NCBI GenBank assembly: GCA_011316305.1 | Contig: SAUG01000136.1 | Span: forward strand, 1 to 64,000 | DNA: 64,000 nt | From: Rusavskia elegans | Taxonomy: Eukaryota; Ascomycota; Lecanoromycetes; Teloschistales; Teloschistaceae | Direction: 5' to 3' | Part shown: positions 1-11,257 of the stretch, piece after piece | How the letters are laid out: each line of letters starts with the position of its first letter | Position numbering within the stretch: position 1 is the first letter of the stretch | Notes under the pieces: generated by a model | Told to the model about the DNA's origin: nothing | The model's database searches: none | Seen by the model: the letters and a program-made list of their open reading frames with translations, nothing else | Translations under genes and position numbers: made by a program

Positions 1-1145
1 GGGGGGGGATTGGCAGACCTCTTGACCCATATGCTCAATGCAAGCAAGACCGATGTAATAGTCACCGTCGCCACACCCATCTTTTTCCGTTGGTCCATTT
101 CCGGTTCGGCAGCCCAGTTTAGAAATTCCACAACATCTTTGGCCATTTGAGATGTCGTCGCGGGAGTGCCATCTTCGTACTCGACGAGACCGTCGTAGAG
201 TACACGAGCCATTGCGATACCTATACAATCCATCAACAATGTCAAATACGAAAAACGTAGGATAGAGCCCACCTGTGCCCGGGAAGTAGGGATTGAAATT
301 CAGTCCACTCGCCACGGTCGCTCCAGGGGGTGGTTCCTCGGGATATCCGGTCAACAAGCTGAAGATATAATTGCATCCCCCATGTCTCGCTTTAACCATC
401 AAGCTCAGATCCGGCGGCAATGCTCCGTTGTTGGCCGCTCGAGACGCCTCATCGTTCTTGTACGGCGGGGGCATGTAATCGCTGAGCTTTCCAGGACGTT
501 TTTCGACTTCTCCTTCGTCATTGGGTTCGGTGTCAAACTCGTTTTCTTCGGCCATGGCTTTCATTTCGTCGACGGTGTGGGTTTGGCCGACAAAGGCTCG
601 GTAGGGAACACGGCTGAGGGAGTGGCAGGAAGAGCAGACTTCGCGGTAGACTTGGAAACCGCGGCGGAGGCTATACGGTGTCAGATTGAACGCAGGTGGC
701 GCGGACATAGGGAGAGGTACGCTTGATGATCGAAAGTTTTGGTGAATTGCTCGTGGACCCATGGGTACTTGGTGGCATGCAGCCTGTGATTGTTGTCAAC
801 AATGGTCATGTCTCGTCCTTGAACACTATCGCTCACCCTTCTTCAGCTGGCGTCATGGCGTATACATCCTGACCGAATAGATGGTAATACCAAGCCAAAG
901 ATCCAACGGCAACGGCAGTGGCGGCGGACCCAGCAAGGGTCAGTCGGAACGGAGTTGAAGAAGCTTCGGTGGCAGCCTCGGAGGCAGACGAGCTCGAGGC
1001 ACGCTGGAGATACCCGTGGTCAGCCTCTGTTCGTCTTGGCCATATTCCAGGAGAGACTCACGGCGGATGTTCGCCCCACGGTGCTTTTGGCATTGCCAGC
1101 CAGTCGCGCAGACCGCAAGGCCTGACGTGCCAGCATCGTAGCCAT
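1..1145 (-). CDS. CYT1: Cytochrome c1, heme protein of complex III (partial, 3' end beyond window)
   Basis: Catalytic subunit of the mitochondrial bc1 complex; it passes electrons from the Rieske protein to cytochrome c at the inner membrane. Exons read 1145-1062, 1003-837, 783-721, 670-273 and 220 to the window edge, in phase throughout, giving about 310 residues. Visible features are an N-terminal targeting peptide ([17 protein letters not shown]), a sorting helix ending in [18 protein letters not shown], the c-type heme site CSSCH inside REVCSSCHS, the [12 protein letters not shown] and [14 protein letters not shown] blocks, the likely axial Met in [11 protein letters not shown], and the C-terminal membrane anchor. 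The stop codon lies outside the window, so only the last residues are missing. The start was set at the first Met of the targeting peptide. It is divergent from the DAHP synthase gene, with about 380 bp between start codons. The identification is secure. Confidence 0.95.
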
Positions 1146-1521
1146 TTTAGCACAGAGTCTGATACCAATAATCAAAGGAAAATCGTTTGCGCCGCAAATG
1201 GGCCAGGAGTGGAGAGATCGAAGGAGGTGATGTTTCGGGTGCAAGGGTCGAGATGCGGCTCAAAATCTAGACCAACTTGGGAGGATTTGATTGGCCGACG
1301 TTTTCGACCTTTCTCAGCCCTACGGGAAATGACTCAGATGAGAAATTCGAGATGCTTTGTTGTCAGACATTGCCAGTCAACGTGCGTGGAAAACGGGTAT
1401 TCTAATCTACCGCCTGAAATTCTATAATGTCTGTCAGTTGCCCCTAGGACACTTTTTTGAGTACCAATTGACTGTCCTACAGTACCATATCAACAACAGG
1501 AATGTCGGCAACCAGGAAAGC
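1146..1521. promoter_or_regulatory. Shared 5' region of CYT1 and the DAHP synthase gene
   Basis: About 375 bp separate the start codons of two divergent housekeeping genes, so this must hold both promoters and 5' leaders. Several open frames cross it but none resembles a protein. In-frame codons upstream of the DAHP synthase ATG could still be an unresolved 5' exon, since family members often have a short N-terminal extension here. No specific operator was recognised. Confidence 0.5.
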
Positions 1522-2784
<1,263 letters not shown>

Positions 2785-3455
2785 TCTTTTTATACATTGC
2801 TCTGAAACGACAAACCATCTCGGTGTTAGTGAGGGGTCAAGATGCCTATTTTGCAGATCGAAGGAAGACCCTCGGACACATTTGGATTGATATGAGAAAT
2901 GATTTCGAAGCAATAAAAGGCGTTGGTAAAAGCGATTGATAGAAGACAACGGTGGTCTCGACTTACACTTAGCAATAGAGCTTCTATACTGACACAGTCC
3001 TCGGCATGTGACGTTGGCCGTCATGACAGCAAAGGGGCCGAAGGATCAGCTTGCTTGTCGGTATCAAACGCTACGAGAATGTTCGTGTGTGATCTGACTT
3101 GAAGCATCACTCGGCAAGATTGCGGAAACTCGACAGAAGTCTCTCCGGACCGACTAGTACGTCGATTGCTCAGCCTCGAACGTCCCATTTCAGGCAGCAG
3201 CAGGATCAGCCCTATCTTATGCAGCCTTATCTTGAGCATCTCGCGCACCTCGAATCCTTTTCATCTCCGTCGAAGCTTGTATTCGCGAAACTCGGTGTCG
3301 TGGTAGGTATTCTACGTCCAGCATCATCTATCAATTGTAAAGGATCAGACTCCGGCAGCATTCATCTTTCCAGTACTCTATATCACATTCTCTTTGCCTT
3401 GTTCGCTTGATTTATTCAATTACTGTTTTCCCAATCCACTCGATATCCAGTCACA
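2785..3455. other. Intergenic, no gene seen
   Basis: Short open frames only, on both strands, without recognisable motifs or splice-linked continuation. It contains the 3' flank of the DAHP synthase gene and the promoter of the next gene, which has C/T-rich tracts just before its start. Confidence 0.4.
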
Positions 3456-4733
3456 ATGGAAGAACCCTCTTACGGCTGCAAAGACATGGCTATCTCCTGC
3501 GTCCCCTACCCCTTCCGCTCCAACGCCGAACAAAAGACGCGCGACGAGGGCGATCGCTGGGACAGCTCTTACCCCGTCTGGTTTCCCTGCGGCCTTATGC
3601 TGCCATTTGGATGGCTTTTCCGCGGCCGCATGTGGCCAACCTGCAAAAAGAGCCCCGAGAGACGTAGATGGGAGGAGGAAGTGAAGTTGAGGAATTGTTC
3701 GGAGAGCCAACAAACGTGGTACCCTGAAATGAGGCTGAGTTTAAGGCCGAGGAATCAAAAAGCTGACCGGATTTCGACATGGTCCCTCGATGGTGACAGG
3801 GGGCTTGTCCGTTCCGGGTTGAGCCGTCTGCCGTTGGAGATCCGGCAGGAGATTTGGGGCTATGTGCTCGGCCGAGAAGAAAACACTCTCATCTTGCTAC
3901 CCTTGAAGATCCGTGCTATACCCGGCGCCCATCCTATGCCCTCTCAAGACTCCAATCCTTACCGCAACGACTGGCGTATCATGGAAAGCGGCTCTTCATT
4001 CTGGCATCACCGACCCGCAATCCTGAGAACCTGTCGACAGATATATACAGAGGCGGTCGATCTACTCTACACGGCAAATACGTTCGTATTTCAGAGCCCG
4101 TTAATTCTGGCTTATTTTGCGAAAGCGGTGCTTCCGTATCGTTTCAATGCTATTCGCAAGGTACGTATTTGCTTTGAGCAGGACAATTGGCCTTTCTGGC
4201 CTTCTAGCTCGTCTAGAGGAGGAGAAAGACTACAACCCAGCATAACGACGCCACGCGAGGAATGGAGCCAGGCCTGGAAGACCATTGCAGGGATGGAACA
4301 TCTCACCACGCTACACGTCAGCTTCGATAGCACCATGGCAGAGTACTGGGCGGATCGAAATGCATGCTGGGATATGCTGCTCCCACTTCTGGATTTGAGG
4401 GGAATTAGGGATTTCCGGCTGCGGCTTGGGGTATTCGTGACGTGTCCGAGTCATGGATTAAAAATGAGAGATGTGCGGATGACGGACGAGCTGGGATTGA
4501 AGGCGCTTGTGGAACAGGTTATGAGGAGGGCGAGGCTACCCAGAGTGTCAGTGGCTGTCAGGCTCGATGGCGAGGACAGGAGGAGCCTTTCTTCGGGATT
4601 AGAGCAGGTGGCAGTGGCAAATGGGTTTGGAGATGATGTGATCAGACCGGCGTCGAGTCCGAGACATGCTTGCGGATGTGAGAATATGACCATGTATGAC
4701 CCGATCTTTACCTGTAATTTTGGTGATCGATGA
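3456..4733 (+). CDS. DUF7730-like / F-box-like fungal protein, intronless
   Basis: Single open frame of 425 residues. The centre carries the pattern common in fungal DUF7730-type proteins: SRLPLEIRQEIWGYVLG (about residues 123-139) followed some 60 residues later by AILRTCRQIYTEAVDLLYTA and NTFVFQSP. The N-terminal stretch contains a hydrophobic, Cys- and Trp-rich segment (VWFPCGLMLPFGWLFRGRMW) that may associate with membrane. The C-terminal part (DLRGIRDFRLRLGVF) resembles the leucine-rich tail of the same family. Molecular function is unknown; such proteins are often placed near F-box proteins but no role is proven. The gene has no intron, unlike most genes here, and a run of 25 adenines begins 17 bp after the stop codon. 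The start is the first ATG after a pyrimidine-rich leader. Confidence 0.75.
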   Translation: MEEPSYGCKDMAISCVPYPFRSNAEQKTRDEGDRWDSSYPVWFPCGLMLPFGWLFRGRMWPTCKKSPERRRWEEEVKLRNCSESQQTWYPEMRLSLRPRNQKADRISTWSLDGDRGLVRSGLSRLPLEIRQEIWGYVLGREENTLILLPLKIRAIPGAHPMPSQDSNPYRNDWRIMESGSSFWHHRPAILRTCRQIYTEAVDLLYTANTFVFQSPLILAYFAKAVLPYRFNAIRKVRICFEQDNWPFWPSSSSRGGERLQPSITTPREEWSQAWKTIAGMEHLTTLHVSFDSTMAEYWADRNACWDMLLPLLDLRGIRDFRLRLGVFVTCPSHGLKMRDVRMTDELGLKALVEQVMRRARLPRVSVAVRLDGEDRRSLSSGLEQVAVANGFGDDVIRPASSPRHACGCENMTMYDPIFTCNFGDR

Positions 4734-4750
4734 GATGATCCTCTATTCTG

Positions 4751-4775
4751 AAAAAAAAAAAAAAAAAAAAAAAAA
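4751..4775 (+). repeat. Homopolymer A25
   Basis: Twenty-five consecutive adenines directly downstream of the intronless gene at 3456-4733. It could be a simple repeat or the remains of a poly(A) tail. Confidence 0.95.
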
Positions 4776-4976
4776 GAAATGGCAGGCAGATTCGTTTCTA
4801 GATGGAAATACGCCTGCAAAGCGAGAATGCGGAAATATAGGTAGTATTCCTTTGAATCTGGAGCACTTGGTGATATAGGGAGAAAATGGGAATGATGATA
4901 TCAGACCAAAGTCAAATGCGAGTTGAGATGCCTGAAGGAGTGGGAATCTAAGCATAGCATTGACTAGTCAAATCTC

Positions 4977-5013
4977 CGAATACTTCACTTACTCAGAATA
5001 CTTCACTTACTCA
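4977..5013 (+). repeat. Two tandem copies of an 18-bp unit
   Basis: The sequence GAATACTTCACTTACTC occurs twice in direct succession, separated by one A. It is too short to assign a role. Confidence 0.85.
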
Positions 5014-5677
5014 CGAGATAAATCTAAGGGAGTTCCACAGGACAATTGGCAGCACGATTTCCATGCTGATATAGTCATTCTACAACACTGCTGTAGCTGT
5101 GAAAAAGGCACAGGGCGGTATTCATCTTCAATCGGGGAATGGGAATCAAGATCTTGCTGCCCTCTGGGCTTAGTGATGATATATCTCTGGTGGCCAGTCA
5201 TGCCCAGATTGTCATGAGGTTCGAATTCGATTTGATCAAAAGACCATCGAGGTAATAATGGATATCTCTGCAGGGTGGCATGAGTTGCTCGATCAGAACC
5301 TTGCCGTGAAAGACGTTCGTCGTATTTCATACAGGCTATCGTGGCGTGTAATCCAGACTATTAAAGCATACCATGCCGGGAAATGACAACCACGAGATCG
5401 TTTATGCTCGGGATAGGGCTGCGCGGTTGACTCGTCTAACTTCCATACGCGAGATGAATAAGTATAGATAAAGCGGAACTCTCCCCTTGTCACGAGGCCT
5501 TATTGACATCAGCAAGACCCTCGCTGATAAGCTATACCCCGCGAATGCGTTTCCAGCAACTTCCTTTTAGGGTCGATGAAAGCACGTACAAGAATCCTCG
5601 ATCCGCCGGACCCCTTCTCTTCGGTTTCGAACAGAGACTTTGCTGACTGACGTTTGACCAAGTGAATAACCGTAAAA

Positions 5678-7970
5678 ATGACACTCTCTGTGGATTTTGA
5701 TGGCCACTTGGTTGAACTACACAAAAACCTCGAGGTGAATGGTGTCCGCTACCTGATAGAGCCTGTACGTGGAGTAAGTTATTGTCGGCATCCTCTTTGC
5801 ACCGACGCGACAGCTGAGGCTCTCAGGAAAACCAATTCATCAGTGACCTGACGACAACACTTGCTACAGTCATTCATATCGGCGACTGCGGCTTAGAGAT
5901 CACTGCGGAGTGGATTCACAGATGCATCGATGATTACAAGGACACTGACGACGTCTTCCAAATTCACTTTCTCCACGGAATTATTTTTAGCGGTGTTCGA
6001 GATGGATGCTCTCTGTCCCCGGATGCCCATACCTTTCTAGCCGGCCTTGGGATGGAATGGCATTGGTTTCTGAACAATGATCAAGGCAATCGACCGCTTC
6101 CTGGTCCCTATGTGATCTTGAATGGGGCTTTCTATGAGCCTTTGAGACTCTACGCTGATACCCATGCCGCCTTCTTCACGGCGACAAGGTGAGTCATTGC
6201 TTCTCTGTTGTGCGCAATCTAACAATCTGAATGGCAGGAGTTTGCGAGAAACCAACACCTCAGGAGACAACTACGGTCACGTCGATGTTGCCGTACCATC
6301 ACGACTCAGACATCATGTCTCCTCCAAGCTCCCCCTATCGTCCATCCGTGTTGGAGTGAAGGACAACTTCGACCTGGAGGGTACCAAGACCTCGCTATGT
6401 AGCAAGTCCTACCTGCAAACCTACCCCGAAAAATCCCAATCAGCCCTTTGCATACAACAGATACTTGATCTTGGCGCTTCGATCGTTGGAAAAACAAAGT
6501 TGTGCGCGTTCGCGCAATGGGAAGAGCCAACAGAAGCAATAGAGTACACCTCCCCATGGAGCGCGCGAGCAGACGGCTTCCAATCTTCAGGAGGAAGCAG
6601 TAATGGTAGTGGTGCTGCCATTTCTGCCTACGATTGGCTAGACATTACCATAGGGTCGGACAGTAAGATCCATCTTGCTTGTGCTTTTGGAATAGGAAGA
6701 TTCACGCTCTTTAGCAACTGGAAGCATACTAAGACCTGCACTTTGGAATGGTTGCTTTGCCCTGCGACCTACTTTCGGAGTCCTTTCGACGGAGGGATTT
6801 GTCAATTGCATCAAGTCCGCATGGTATCCTCCTTTCTGCTATACTGTACTCATTTGGACATAGGTATCTCGACACTCCGGGCATCATGGGTCGTGACCTA
6901 CAGCAGTGCCGCCATTTTGCCGCCTTATGGTATGGTGATCGTCTGAAACCTACCGTGCCCGATGTACTCGATCAGTCCGCTTGTGTCGACGGAGAGATGA
7001 CTAATTTGAATTGCAGTTCTCGTCGGTTCTGTGGCCTACGGATTACTGGAAACTTATTGAGCCTCAGCAACGTGAGATGGGCGGCAAATTCGCTGACGAG
7101 GTTGCATCGGCGCTCCAACTCCCATCGAAGAGGTTTTCATTGAAAGAGGTGTGGGAAAAACAACCACCTGAAGATGCAGGTCATCAGTCATTGGAAGAAT
7201 ACATGATCAAGGTGAGTGCTTGACACGTCTCAAAAACGCTTCGTCTGACCGAAATGCAGGCCACTCAGGATATGTGGTATGATGATTACCACGCTTTCGA
7301 CAATTTCCGCGACAAATACTGGGCAGATCATCAAAGAGCTCCATACGTAACACCTCCGACCCGTGCAGCGTGGAATTTTGGCAAGACTATATCCAGACCC
7401 GATCGAGATGACGCTGCGCGTAAGATTCAGGTCTTTCGCTCATGGTTCTACGACCGGTTTTTTCAAGACGGTCAACCATTGTTCATAATGCCAATTGAAA
7501 ACACTGGGCCGCGGTACAGAGACGACCCTCCTGAGTAAGTCAGGACATTGGACTCCCCGAACATGATCTGGTTAATTCAAAGTTATGTCTGCAGTTTCCG
7601 AAGGCCTCCGCCTGGCGTTCATACATTGCTATTAGCAGCGCTTGCAGGCGCACCGGAACTTGTGGTCCCAAGAAAGTCCACCAGCACACAGCTTCGAAAC
7701 CTCACTAATTGCCGTACAGCTTCTACGGTTGCATACGCGTCAAAGATCACGCAAAAGGAAGAACATCTTCCCTTTGTTGTAGGTGTCATGGGAGTTCCAG
7801 GCATGTGACAATACTGTATACGAGCAGTTCGGTTTACTGATAGATTTATAGGCAGTGATCTGAAGCTAATGGACAGCCTCCTGACCTGCTTGAAGAGCGC
7901 GGGCAGAGCCACTGCAGTGCTCACTGGGAGTGCGATGTTTGTGGACCCCGAATCGAGAGATACAACTTAG
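5678..7970 (+). CDS. Amidase-signature protein with Arp1-type (scytalone dehydratase-like) N-terminal region
   Basis: Probably a hydrolase of the amidase-signature family, in the fungal subgroup annotated as Arp1-like. Substrate is unknown. Exons: 5678-5773, 5827-6188, 6238-6662, 6715-6823, 6864 to 6954 or 6963, 7017-7211, 7260-7534, 7595-7800 and 7852-7970, all in phase, about 625-628 residues. Residues 1-150 form the extra N-terminal domain. Then come the Lys-bearing block (RVGVKDNFDLEGTKTSL), the cis-Ser block (SSGGSSNGSGAAISAYDW), the nucleophile block rebuilt across an intron (ITIGSDTTGSILRPALWNG), YLDTPGIMGRDL, SVLWPTDYWKLI and the C-terminal VGVMGVPGSDLKLMD. The usual GSDTGGS is GSDTTGS, but the catalytic Ser is kept. 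Unusual points are a 40-nt fourth intron and a last intron that only works as GC-AG (donor CAG|GCATGT). The segment after ELVVP is poorly conserved and may hide an error. Confidence 0.8.
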
Positions 7971-8553
7971 CTTGAAACAATCGTACTTGTCTCTGATTCT
8001 CATTCCCTGACCAGACAGATTACTAAATCGACCTTCCGCTGAACCGGAGGGGGCTGGGGAAGCCGAACTTACAGATATTCGATATCTTTTTCTGCCAACA
8101 AGATCGGACGAGCAGGTTTGTGAGTTTGAAGCAAAGCGAAGTTTGTAACTAGCAGGAGCACTGTCTGGTACTCAGAGTCTCATAGTCTCATCCCAGAACG
8201 TGCTACGACGGTAGCCGCCACCTATGCCAGCACGGTGATTTTCGAGAATGTTCCACTCCATATATCATAATACTTAAGCTTTCAATTCTGTTAGGGAAGC
8301 AGGCAACGACAACGAGCACACACCGCCAGTATAATCAATAATGTGCCTTTATGTATATGTCCAATTCGGTGTCCCGATCTCCCAATAGCATGCTCATCAC
8401 CATCCATCATTTTCCTACTCTGGACAAATATATCTACAACGCCTCCAGCAAAGAACTCGTGAGACCAAACACGAGGTTTTTTTTATATCGAATTGCAGAA
8501 GATGTGAACAATAGACGATGGCAAGCCAGTTCCACAATTCCAGCAAGCGTCTA
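7971..8553. other. Intergenic, no gene seen
   Basis: Convergent 3' flank of the amidase gene and of the small minus-strand gene that follows. Only short frames without motifs. Confidence 0.4.
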
Positions 8554-8830
8554 CTACTTGCTCTGATAGTCGTAGAAACCATGCAGTTGAGATATGATCC
8601 GAATGGACACAGTACACGCAGCGTAGATAGTAATGACGAGCGTGCCAGCACTACGCCAGGGCTGGGAAGAGATTTGGACAAGTAAGTACTGTTGTCAGGG
8701 ATGGGTAACAAGGCGACTTACTTTACAGCTGCTGCGGAGATGATTGTATTGAGGGATGATATATCGTGAGGGCTGGTAGCAGACGTCAATTTGCTGCTTG
8801 TTAGGTTAATGCTGGCTCTGCCACAGGGGC
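8554..8830 (-). CDS. Putative small membrane protein (3' exons only, start not resolved)
   Basis: Two minus-strand exons join in phase: an upstream one with bottom edge at 8727 (ending SSLNTIISAAA) and 8661-8554 (PWRSAGTLVITIYAACT and on to GFYDYQSK, then stop). Together they predict a hydrophobic helix followed by a short polar tail. The donor GTAAAG and acceptor TTCCCAG are acceptable, and the frame stays open upstream to about 8810, but no convincing start codon was found; an additional 5' exon is likely. Not recognised as a known family. The evidence is frame continuity plus hydrophobic pattern, so this is tentative. Confidence 0.3.
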
Positions 8831-9101
8831 AGGATGGATGGCTGGCTGCATGGGCTCTGAGAGAAGGGGATAGTACTACCGTCGCATATTGGTTGCTTCT
8901 GAGTTACAGAAGGATATTGAGACATGAAGGAGTGTAGTCCTGAGATCTCCTTGCATGATCAATGCTCATCACTAGCTCCAATCACTGCAACACGGTCGGG
9001 TTTGTTCAACCACAAAGCGATTCGGATCGTGGGATTATACTTTTGTCTTCATCGCCACAGACAATATGTACATCCGATCTAGCCATCCGTCACAACCCCA
9101 C
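8831..9101. other. Intergenic, nothing recognised
   Basis: Probable 5' region of the small minus-strand gene and 3' flank of the phosphodiesterase gene. No feature could be supported. Confidence 0.35.
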
Positions 9102-10376
9102 CTACAGTCCGAAACAACTGGCAAAGTACGTAAGGGTAGCAGGCCAGTCGGTAAACATATGCGTGATACCAACCTGCTGGACCAGCACATCCAAAACCGT
9201 ATACATGTCCCCATCATTATTGATCACAGGCTTGACATACTGGTAATAGTAATCACCACCTTTATTCAACCACCCGGAGCGTTCAAAGCTCCACGTCACG
9301 AGCTCCAACCCTGCTGCTTTGGCCGCGAGCGCATACTCAGATGGCACGATCGTGCCTGTCGCATTGTCGACTTTCGTTAGGGCGAAGAAGGCTGGTGCCA
9401 TGATGTTGACTCCTCGGGCCGCGAGGGCGGGGAGAGAGGCCGTGGCGTTGGCGTAACCTGCGACGGTGTCGACGCGCTCGTCGAGATAGACGGCTTGCCG
9501 GCCGAAGTCAGGTTCGTTCTTGATCCAATAGAAGATGTCGTCGGGGACGAATGACTGGGCCCATACTCGGCTGGGGTCGACACCGGCGGCCTTGTACGCA
9601 TCGATCATGTCCTGCGCGTACTGTTCTTGGGTGTATCCCTGGAAAGGCATCTTGACCTCTGGCTTCTTCAGCTCCGGAGTGAACTTCAGACCCCAGCCGT
9701 TGACTAGGTCGATGTACTCCTTGTGTGTCTGCACGGTGCCGCAGGTGGAGTACAGATCGGTTCGGAAGTACGGTGTACCATCCATATACTCTTTAACAGT
9801 CGTTGCTTTAGGGTTGAAGCCGTCCATCTTGCCGCACAAAGTTTTGAACTCTGCTTGGGTGATGTCGGACGTACAGCACTTCGCTTTCGCGGCAGTCCCA
9901 TTGCTGGTCGCAGGAGTGAAGGGGGTGGTGCATTTGGAGGCCAAATCGGTCCTGTTCAGGATATCGGTTGTCGTGTGCAAATCGCACTGCGCATGCCGAC
10001 ACACCAATTGCTTGTCCTTGGTAAATGCAACATCACACTCGATGACACCGGCACCCATCCGCCTCGCCGCCGAATAGCTCTCGACGGTGTGCTCCGGGAA
10101 CTGTAGCGGGGCGCCGCGATGGGCGAATACGAAATCCGAGACCTTGAAGGGACCTTCGGAACACGACTGCAGCTTCGCTTTCAGGGGACCTTCGTCCATG
10201 TCGTCGACAAGGTAATATGGACGTGGACCAAGCTCGACGGTGAACTTCTTATTATGACCATTGCCATTGCCGTTTCCATTGCCGTTTCCATTGCCCTTGC
10301 CGTTACCCTGGTTTGTAGGGATGGCAGCAGCGGAGGCTAGGCTGAAGAGCAGGCCGGAAGCAAGAAGATACCGCAT
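9102..10376 (-). CDS. Secreted glycerophosphodiester phosphodiesterase
   Basis: Predicted extracellular GDPD-family enzyme that hydrolyses glycerophosphodiesters to glycerol-3-phosphate and an alcohol. Intronless, 424 residues. The start at 10376 gives a clear signal peptide ([18 protein letters not shown]); the open frame continues upstream but that would bury it. A (Gly-Asn)n stretch follows at about residues 25-42. The catalytic block [18 protein letters not shown] has the family HRG and Glu, followed by [19 protein letters not shown], supplying the acidic metal ligands. Later blocks are [36 protein letters not shown] and the C-terminal [13 protein letters not shown], typical of the TIM-barrel end. 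Several N-glycosylation sequons (NRT, NGT, NAT) fit secretion. A role in phosphate or choline scavenging is inference. Confidence 0.9.
   Translation of the reverse strand: MRYLLASGLLFSLASAAAIPTNQGNGKGNGNGNGNGNGNGHNKKFTVELGPRPYYLVDDMDEGPLKAKLQSCSEGPFKVSDFVFAHRGAPLQFPEHTVESYSAARRMGAGVIECDVAFTKDKQLVCRHAQCDLHTTTDILNRTDLASKCTTPFTPATSNGTAAKAKCCTSDITQAEFKTLCGKMDGFNPKATTVKEYMDGTPYFRTDLYSTCGTVQTHKEYIDLVNGWGLKFTPELKKPEVKMPFQGYTQEQYAQDMIDAYKAAGVDPSRVWAQSFVPDDIFYWIKNEPDFGRQAVYLDERVDTVAGYANATASLPALAARGVNIMAPAFFALTKVDNATGTIVPSEYALAAKAAGLELVTWSFERSGWLNKGGDYYYQYVKPVINNDGDMYTVLDVLVQQVGITHMFTDWPATLTYFASCFGL
10265..10310 (-). repeat. In-frame minisatellite encoding Gly-Asn repeats
   Basis: A 12-bp imperfect unit (CCATTGCCGTTT and variants on the plus strand) is repeated inside the phosphodiesterase gene and encodes alternating Gly and Asn just after the signal peptide. 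It is a likely linker and a place where length can vary between strains. Confidence 0.85.
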
Positions 10377-11257
10377 TGTGAGAGTGACGACAGATGAGTT
10401 GACGAGGAGATGGAAGAGGAGAGATTGTTCCTGCAGCGTACAGGGTCCCAGCACAGGGGCCAGGAACCTTCTTATCCATCTCCATCTGAGCTACCAGCTC
10501 CCAGCTTCCAAGCTGAGCTACTCTGTGCCCCACGAACAGTCCAGGGAAGGTCGATATCTTCCGCACGTGCAGGATGTTTCCCAGATACACGGAATCGGGC
10601 TCATGCATGAAGATGACATCGTGCAGGAACCAAAAGCTGTGGCTGGCAGCTTGACTCTGTTTCGAGTTAGCACGTCGAAACGCCAAGAGCACGTGTGCGG
10701 AACAAATCGTAGTCGAGTGGGGTCAATCAGGTACGACCGTATGAGATATCCCTGGTCCCAAAGTTGAGGCGCACATTAGAGTGCATAAGTACAAGCGTTG
10801 GAGTAGAGATCCATTCACACCACCTGCAGGCTGCAGCGAAGAGAGGGGTGGCCGCAATGAGGTAATGACCTTCCTAAGGTGAAAGGGGATCAAGAGATCG
10901 CTCTGGGCACTATTGCTCGTAGATGTACATCGAACCGTTCTTACGGCTCATGACATGCTTCTGATAAAATATCCATTGAGTATCACTGGGATCGACTGAT
11001 TGCAAGATTAGGCGAAAGGTTGTGTTCCAAGTCATGTGATCTCGCGTCTATCTCGTACTCGTATTCAACGACAAAAGCTACGCGCCTAATCAAACGCGTC
11101 GTCAATCTCAATGTTGACAACCCTTTGACCTAGGAAGCTTCTCTGCTCCAGTATATGCTTGAGTATCCATATCTCCCAGGGCACCACCATTGCACCGAGC
11201 ATACCGCCAATTACTATCCCGCGTCTTGACCAACTCCTAAGCCGATCCCGCGCAGCC
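10377..11257. other. Intergenic, divergent promoters
   Basis: Contains the 5' regions of the phosphodiesterase gene (minus) and of the first tandem-family gene (plus). No other gene is supported. The open frame of the latter extends back to 11159, but the conserved start is at 11258. Confidence 0.4.

Larger units (their letters stand above)
4734..5677. other. Intergenic with poly(A) tract and a short direct repeat
   Basis: No gene is supported. It holds A25 at 4751-4775 and two adjacent copies of an 18-bp unit (GAATACTTCACTTACTCA) at about 4977-5013. The rest has only short open frames. The end is the leader of the amidase gene. Confidence 0.4.

Noticed and set aside
918..1427. Open frame of 169 codons on the plus strand
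   Set aside because: It overlaps the 5' exons of CYT1 on the other strand and has no protein-like motif.
9535..10077. Open frame of 180 codons antisense to the phosphodiesterase
   Set aside because: Shadow of a strongly supported gene; no independent motif.
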